A DNA stretch of 64,000 nt from CAVQCX01 sp963775335 (GTDB lineage: Bacteria > Pseudomonadota > Gammaproteobacteria > Chromatiales > Chromatiaceae), in contig CAVZIJ010000003.1 of NCBI GenBank assembly GCA_963775335.1, positions 1,736,001 through 1,800,000 of the forward strand, read 5' to 3'. Made by a program: the position numbers and the translations under genes. The notes under the pieces were generated by a model. It had not been told where the DNA came from. It saw only the letters and a list, made by a program, of their open reading frames with translations, and made no database searches. Shown here piece after piece: positions 59,948 through 64,000 of the stretch (positions are counted from its first letter, which is position 1; each line of letters starts with the position of its first letter).

Positions 59948-62056
59948 CTACTTGTGGTCGAAGGCGGTCACGCCCTGCCAGTCCTGCGGCAACGCGGCGT
60001 GGCGTAGCCTGGAGATGCGCTGCCGGTACAGCTCCGCGGCCATGTCGCCCGGCGTCAGCTGCAGGACTTGGCCGAATAGCGCATCCGCCCGATCCCAGTC
60101 CTGGGCCCGATAGCGGCCCAGCCCCTCGCCGAACAGCTGCGACGCCTCCCAGGTGGCGGCAGCCAGACCGTCGCGGTACCCGAGCAGCTGGTAAATGGTG
60201 ACGGCCTGGCCCTTGCCCTTGACCTGCACCCGGTCCAACTCCCTGAGCGCGAAGCGCTCGTCCAGGCGTCGCGCGGTCGATTCGCTGACGATGGCCTCGG
60301 TGCCATAGACCTTGTTCAGCCCTTCGAGGCGGGACGCCAGGTTCACCGCATCGCCGATCACTGTGTAATCCATGAACCGATCGCTGCCGAGGTTGCCCAG
60401 GGTGACTTCCCCAGTGTTGATGCCGATCCCGGCATGCAGCCGGTCCGCCCCGGGGACGCCGCTACGCCGGAAGCGCCCCAATGCGGTGAGCATCTCCAGC
60501 GCAGTCTCGGCCGCCTGCGCCTCGGCGTCCGCGAGCCGCACGGGCGCGCCGAAGAAGGCCATGACGGCGTCCCCCATGAGCTTGTCCACGGTCCCGCGGT
60601 GATCGAAGACGATCGGGAGGACGGTGCTGAAATATCGGTTAAGCAGGTAGGTGGTGGCCTTGGGATCGAGCTGCTCCGAGAGGCTCGTGAAGCCGCGCAG
60701 ATCCGAGAAGAACAGGGTCAGCTCCCGGCGCTGCCCGTCCAGCGACACCTCCATGTCGCCCGCCACCAGCTCCTTGACCACCTCGGGCGCGACGTATTTC
60801 CCGAACAACGCCTGGATCTGCGCCGCCCGGCGCTTGGCCGCCCTGTGCTGATGGACGACCCCGGCGACGAACTGCCCCGAGAGGATCAGCAGCACCGAGC
60901 TGATGTCGACCGAGAGGTCGTGTCGGAGGAACACCCAGTAGCCGGCCGCGACCACGCCGGCCAGGCTTGCCACGAGCAGGGCAGCGGCCAGGAGCAGGCG
61001 CAGCCGGGGCAGATAGAAGATCATCCCGAGCAGTCCGGCGACCACGGCGAGCCCCGCGACCCAGTCCCTGGGCAGAGTACGGATGAAGTGCTGGCTGAGG
61101 ATGGTCTCAACGGCGTTCGCGTGACAGGACACGCCGAGGTCCTGCCGCGACTGCACCTCCTCCACCAAGGCGCCGAACAGCTGCCGGTAGCGGGCATCGG
61201 CGCTGCGGAAGCGGGAGAAGGGAGTGACGAAGAAGTCCTTCTGCAGCAGGAGGCTGCTGCCGATGATGGCGAGCTTTCCGGCCACCGCCTGGCTCGGGAA
61301 GCGGTTATTCACGACGTCGGCGTAGGACAAGTGTGGAAAGGCATCCGAGGTGCCCACATAGTTGATCAGCAGCTCCGGATAGGGGAGCCGGATCTGCTTG
61401 CCGCCCCGGTGTCCCACCAGGATCGATTCCTTGCTGGAAAAGTCGAGCTCGAACTCGACGTTGAGAAAGCTGCGCGCCAGCTCGAGCGAGAACGCAGGTA
61501 GCAGCTCGACGCCGCCCCCTTCGTGGGGCTTGGCGTTGAGGAAGCGAACGCGCCGCAGGACCTGGTCGGAATCAGGACTGAGGTCGATGTAGCCATCCCC
61601 GATCATCGACTGCTGAAACGCGGGCAGAGGCTCCATGCCCCGGCCATCCCCTGCCGAGAGGACCCGGGCGAGTACCACGTTGTCGCAGCGATAGATGCTC
61701 TGGGCCAGCCGCGCGTCGGTCTCGGGGCGCTCGTCCGGGGCGGCGAGCACCAGATCCACCCCGACGATCTCGACGCCGGCCCGGCACAAATTGTCCAGCG
61801 CCGTCGCGAGCTGATCCCGCGGCCAAGCCCCCTTTCCCCGCCCAAGCTCGACCGAGCTGTGCTCATCCATCAGGACCAGCACGACCTTGCCGGACGGGGC
61901 GAGCGGGCCACGCCAGTTCATGCGCAGATCGTAGAAGAAGTAGTCGGCAGTCTTGAGCAGGCCGGCGGCGTGCGCAAGATAGGCGCCAGCGACGATGGTG
62001 CAGGTTGCGAGAGCGACGAGACCGAGCTGGGACCAGCGCCGCTTCCGGCCGCGCAT
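59948..62056 (-). CDS. CHASE2-domain adenylate/guanylate cyclase
   Basis: This 702-residue membrane protein starts at 62056, overlapping the upstream stop by one base. An N-terminal helix (LGLVALATCTIVAGAYLAHA) is followed by a periplasmic CHASE2 sensor (VVLVLMDEHSSVELGRGKGA, GVEIVGVDLVLAAP, KLAIIGSSLLLQKDFF), three helices (about residues 335-420) and a class III cyclase domain. The cyclase shows metal-binding FFSDLRGFTSLSE, GTVDKLMGDAVMAFFGAP and NLGSDRFMDYTVIGDAVNLA, then a TPR-like tail. It would make cAMP (or cGMP) in response to an extracytoplasmic cue. Catalytic residues look intact. Confidence 0.9.
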   Translation of the reverse strand: MRGRKRRWSQLGLVALATCTIVAGAYLAHAAGLLKTADYFFYDLRMNWRGPLAPSGKVVLVLMDEHSSVELGRGKGAWPRDQLATALDNLCRAGVEIVGVDLVLAAPDERPETDARLAQSIYRCDNVVLARVLSAGDGRGMEPLPAFQQSMIGDGYIDLSPDSDQVLRRVRFLNAKPHEGGGVELLPAFSLELARSFLNVEFELDFSSKESILVGHRGGKQIRLPYPELLINYVGTSDAFPHLSYADVVNNRFPSQAVAGKLAIIGSSLLLQKDFFVTPFSRFRSADARYRQLFGALVEEVQSRQDLGVSCHANAVETILSQHFIRTLPRDWVAGLAVVAGLLGMIFYLPRLRLLLAAALLVASLAGVVAAGYWVFLRHDLSVDISSVLLILSGQFVAGVVHQHRAAKRRAAQIQALFGKYVAPEVVKELVAGDMEVSLDGQRRELTLFFSDLRGFTSLSEQLDPKATTYLLNRYFSTVLPIVFDHRGTVDKLMGDAVMAFFGAPVRLADAEAQAAETALEMLTALGRFRRSGVPGADRLHAGIGINTGEVTLGNLGSDRFMDYTVIGDAVNLASRLEGLNKVYGTEAIVSESTARRLDERFALRELDRVQVKGKGQAVTIYQLLGYRDGLAAATWEASQLFGEGLGRYRAQDWDRADALFGQVLQLTPGDMAAELYRQRISRLRHAALPQDWQGVTAFDHK

Positions 62057-63090
62057 CAGCGGGCGCGTGACGCGAGCAGATGGGGCGAGGCGAGCCGCCC
62101 TTCGATGCCCCCCACGGCGCTCGAGACCACGACCACGACGTGGCACTTCTTGAGGATCTTGCCGGACGTACCCTCCCGCTTGAGGGCGCGGGCATCTTGG
62201 TCGCTGACCACCAGATTCGTCTTCTCCAGGCCCTGGACCGCCTGGACATCCTTCACCACGAACTCCCGCCGTCTGCCGCGCGGGCGACCGCCTTCCTGCG
62301 CCACGGCATCGCGAATGCCGAGCGCTCGCCACAGCCACCCGAGATCGGTCCCCGGGGTGTCGGGGCCGCTGGAGGGCCCCGGAGTCCGGTCGCTCACCAC
62401 GTACTCGGCCATTCCGCGCTGACGCAGAGCCCCGAGATCGACGTCCTTGGCCTGATAGAGGACATCGCCGGAGCTGGAGACGATCTTCGGAAACAAGGCA
62501 GGCTTCACACCGGCCGCACCCTGGAAACGGCGCGCGTCGAGCACCAGCCAGGGTGCATCGGCGGCGTCCTGCGGGGCGGCGGGCGCGGCGCTCCCGGTGC
62601 CGGCCAGGCCCATGTCGGTGAGGTGCGGGAGCAGTTCGCTGGTCAGCCCTTCGACCCCTTTGATCGGCGCCACCCGGGTGACCTTGTAGTAGGGATCGGG
62701 GGACTGGTCGACGAATTCGCTCGCGTGCTCGGTGTCGTGGATGACGGCCCGCAGCACCACGGAAAGACTCCCGTCCTTATAGGAGTCGAGGCTTTGCTTG
62801 TCGTCGAGCTGGATATGCCCGGCCAGCTTGACGATGTTGGCCCGGGCGAGCGCCTGCGCGGCCCTCATCGCCTGGAGCTTGGAGCCCTGATTCAGCCGCA
62901 GCGATGCCTTGCCGACCCCGTAGATCAACCCATTCTGCCAGTCGATCCAGCCCTCCTCCGACCGCTGCAGGTAGGGCTGCATCGGCGGGGCCGCCTGCTG
63001 CCCTTCGACAGCACCGGCCGAAAGCTGCCCCAGCAGCCCCAGGGCGGCGCAGAGGAGCCCGGCGAATAGGCGCATTCGGTCGGCAGGCAT
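62056..63090 (-). CDS. Exported LPP20/FlgT-like protein
   Basis: This 344-residue protein has a signal peptide (LFAGLLCAALGLLGQLSAGA). The segment GWIDWQNGLIYGVGKASLRL then QAMRAAQALARANIVKLAGH resembles LPP20/FlgT N-terminal domains, and GALRQRGMAEYVVSDRTPG is a second module. It lies 9 bp downstream of the next gene and overlaps the cyclase start, so the three minus-strand genes form an operon. Its role is unknown; envelope sensing with the CHASE2 cyclase is a reasonable guess. The C-terminus (KKCHVVVVVSSAVGGIEG) suggests a conserved strand. Confidence 0.55.
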   Translation of the reverse strand: MPADRMRLFAGLLCAALGLLGQLSAGAVEGQQAAPPMQPYLQRSEEGWIDWQNGLIYGVGKASLRLNQGSKLQAMRAAQALARANIVKLAGHIQLDDKQSLDSYKDGSLSVVLRAVIHDTEHASEFVDQSPDPYYKVTRVAPIKGVEGLTSELLPHLTDMGLAGTGSAAPAAPQDAADAPWLVLDARRFQGAAGVKPALFPKIVSSSGDVLYQAKDVDLGALRQRGMAEYVVSDRTPGPSSGPDTPGTDLGWLWRALGIRDAVAQEGGRPRGRRREFVVKDVQAVQGLEKTNLVVSDQDARALKREGTSGKILKKCHVVVVVSSAVGGIEGRLASPHLLASRAR

Positions 63091-63099
63091 GCCCTTGAC

Positions 63100-64000
63100 T
63101 CAGAAATCGGAGATGGTCTTGAGCGTCGATTGGGTCCCGGGAGCGGCGGGCTCGCCGGGCCGCACATTGATCTCCGCGAGCTTCTTCGCCGCTTCCTCGC
63201 TCTTGGCGACCTGCGCGATGCGCTCCGGGGGGGCGTCCACCAACGAGGCGGGAGGCGTGGTCGTAAAGCGCTCCGCGAGCTGCTTGCCGTCCATCTTCCC
63301 CACATAGGCGATCTCCACCAGGTCGCCGCGCACCGAGACCAGCTTGAACGCGTCCGCCCCTGCCTTGACGTTGAGAGGCGCGATCACCGCGGAGTTGATG
63401 AGGTCCGAAAAGTTGGAGGTGGACCCCGCGAAGTCGACCTCCATCAGCGAGGTCCGAGTGGCATCGAAGCTGCGCAGATCCACGTTGAGCACCGAGCGCA
63501 GCCCGATCATCTCCTTCTTGACCAGGGTGGCGCTGTCGTAGTCGGGCAGCCCTGTGAGTCTCAGCTGGATGACCTTCGAGGGCATCATCAGGTGGTCCTC
63601 GAAAAACCCCTTCGAGAACTCGTTGCCGATCAGCTCACCGATGTCACGCAGCGCCTCGTCCTCGCTGGACCAGGTCTTGTGCTCGGGGATCTGGTTGTTG
63701 AAGTAGAGCTCTTCCCCGGTGGAGTTATCGACGCATTTCACCGACCAGGAGGTGAGCCGGTACTTGGTGATCTTCAGACCCGAGGCCGGGAGCGTCAGGT
63801 CGATGGGCTGGAACTGCGCCTTGCCGACGATGCGGAAATCCACTGTCTGCGCGTTCTTGTCCGCGCTCGCGCCGGCGGGGTCGGACCAGACTCGGTAGCC
63901 GTAGGCCTTGATATGCTCTTTGAGCACGTTCTCGGCGATGTCGGAGCGCTCCTCCTGGGCGCCGCGCGCAGCATCGCGAACCACCACCGCCACACCGATC
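63100..64000 (-). CDS. Hypothetical exported protein, 5' end outside window
   Basis: The open frame runs to the window edge; the first in-window ATG (63993) is probably internal. The sequence has SDIAENVLKEHIKAYGYRVW, GKAQFQPIDLTLPASGLKIT and KYRLTSWSVKCVDNSTGEEL, a pattern seen in periplasmic secretin- or CsgG-accessory proteins, then VIQLRLTGLPDYDSATLVKK, a two-layer beta-alpha unit. It precedes the LPP20-like and cyclase genes in an apparent operon. No firm family was recognised. Confidence 0.45.
   Translation of the reverse strand, partial: IGVAVVVRDAARGAQEERSDIAENVLKEHIKAYGYRVWSDPAGASADKNAQTVDFRIVGKAQFQPIDLTLPASGLKITKYRLTSWSVKCVDNSTGEELYFNNQIPEHKTWSSEDEALRDIGELIGNEFSKGFFEDHLMMPSKVIQLRLTGLPDYDSATLVKKEMIGLRSVLNVDLRSFDATRTSLMEVDFAGSTSNFSDLINSAVIAPLNVKAGADAFKLVSVRGDLVEIAYVGKMDGKQLAERFTTTPPASLVDAPPERIAQVAKSEEAAKKLAEINVRPGEPAAPGTQSTLKTISDF

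Overview
This window is a high-GC accessory region from a proteobacterium. Gammaproteobacterial gene families, a PEP-CTERM protein, an integrating conjugative element (ICE) of the SXT/TOL/PFL_47xx type, and a diversity-generating retroelement (DGR) aimed at TIR-ATPase-FGE proteins together suggest a Chromatiaceae-like purple sulfur bacterium. That placement is an inference; there is no rRNA or housekeeping marker gene here. No tRNA, rRNA or CRISPR array was recognised.

Region 1 (1-18.8 kb) is the type IV secretion block of a decaying ICE, all on the minus strand: coupling protein TraD (broken twice), the TIGR03765 and TIGR03747 proteins, RAQPRD, TIGR03758, TIGR03745, TIGR03750, TIGR03746, TIGR03749 (frameshifted), and a TIGR03752 protein fused in frame to the VirB4-like ATPase by a deletion. 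Between RAQPRD and TIGR03747 lies about 10 kb of nested mobile DNA. It holds a REP-associated transposase, a group II intron, fragments of IS91 and IS3 elements, an IS66-type element carrying a DNA adenine methylase (15-bp matching ends, 8-bp target duplication), an IS4 element inserted at the border of the IS66 element (8-bp duplication), a PEP-CTERM gene, an aconitase remnant and an IS91 transposase broken by a 68-bp triple-hairpin insert.

Region 2 (18.8-28.9 kb) mixes ICE relics (RadC/DUF6573 chimera, STY4534-family replication protein, truncated ParM) with inserted cargo. The cargo is a zeta-toxin operon, a divergent ubiquitin-like operon (multiubiquitin protein, DUF6791-ThiF E1, DUF6527), a HigBA-like toxin-antitoxin pair, an IS21 remnant and a serine recombinase remnant holding a 5'-truncated group II intron.

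Region 3 (29-49.2 kb) is a defence island on the minus strand. In transcription order it holds a Phd antitoxin, a 44-residue ORF, a DrmD-like SNF2 helicase, a 1600-residue adenine methylase, a SMC/ABC-type ATPase, a PIN-like protein, an RNA ligase-like protein, a truncated helicase copy, a small unknown, an ImmA/IrrE peptidase, and a roughly 2000-residue DUF1998 helicase that ends in a predicted nuclease and a LexA-like autoprotease. A frameshifted DUF3800 gene follows. It resembles class 1 DISARM but lacks a recognisable DrmC and has unusual additions. A tandem duplication has reshuffled its middle.

Region 4 (50.3-58.7 kb) is a complete DGR between two convergent target genes. Both targets are TIR-ATPase-FGE(C-type lectin fold) proteins whose last about 40 codons match one adenine-rich template repeat, with substitutions almost only at template adenines. 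Avd and a reverse transcriptase lie between them. The second target has a one-base insertion inside its variable repeat.

Region 5 (59-64 kb) looks like ordinary chromosome: a CsgG-like exported protein, a CHASE2 adenylate/guanylate cyclase, an LPP20-like exported protein and a partial hypothetical protein.
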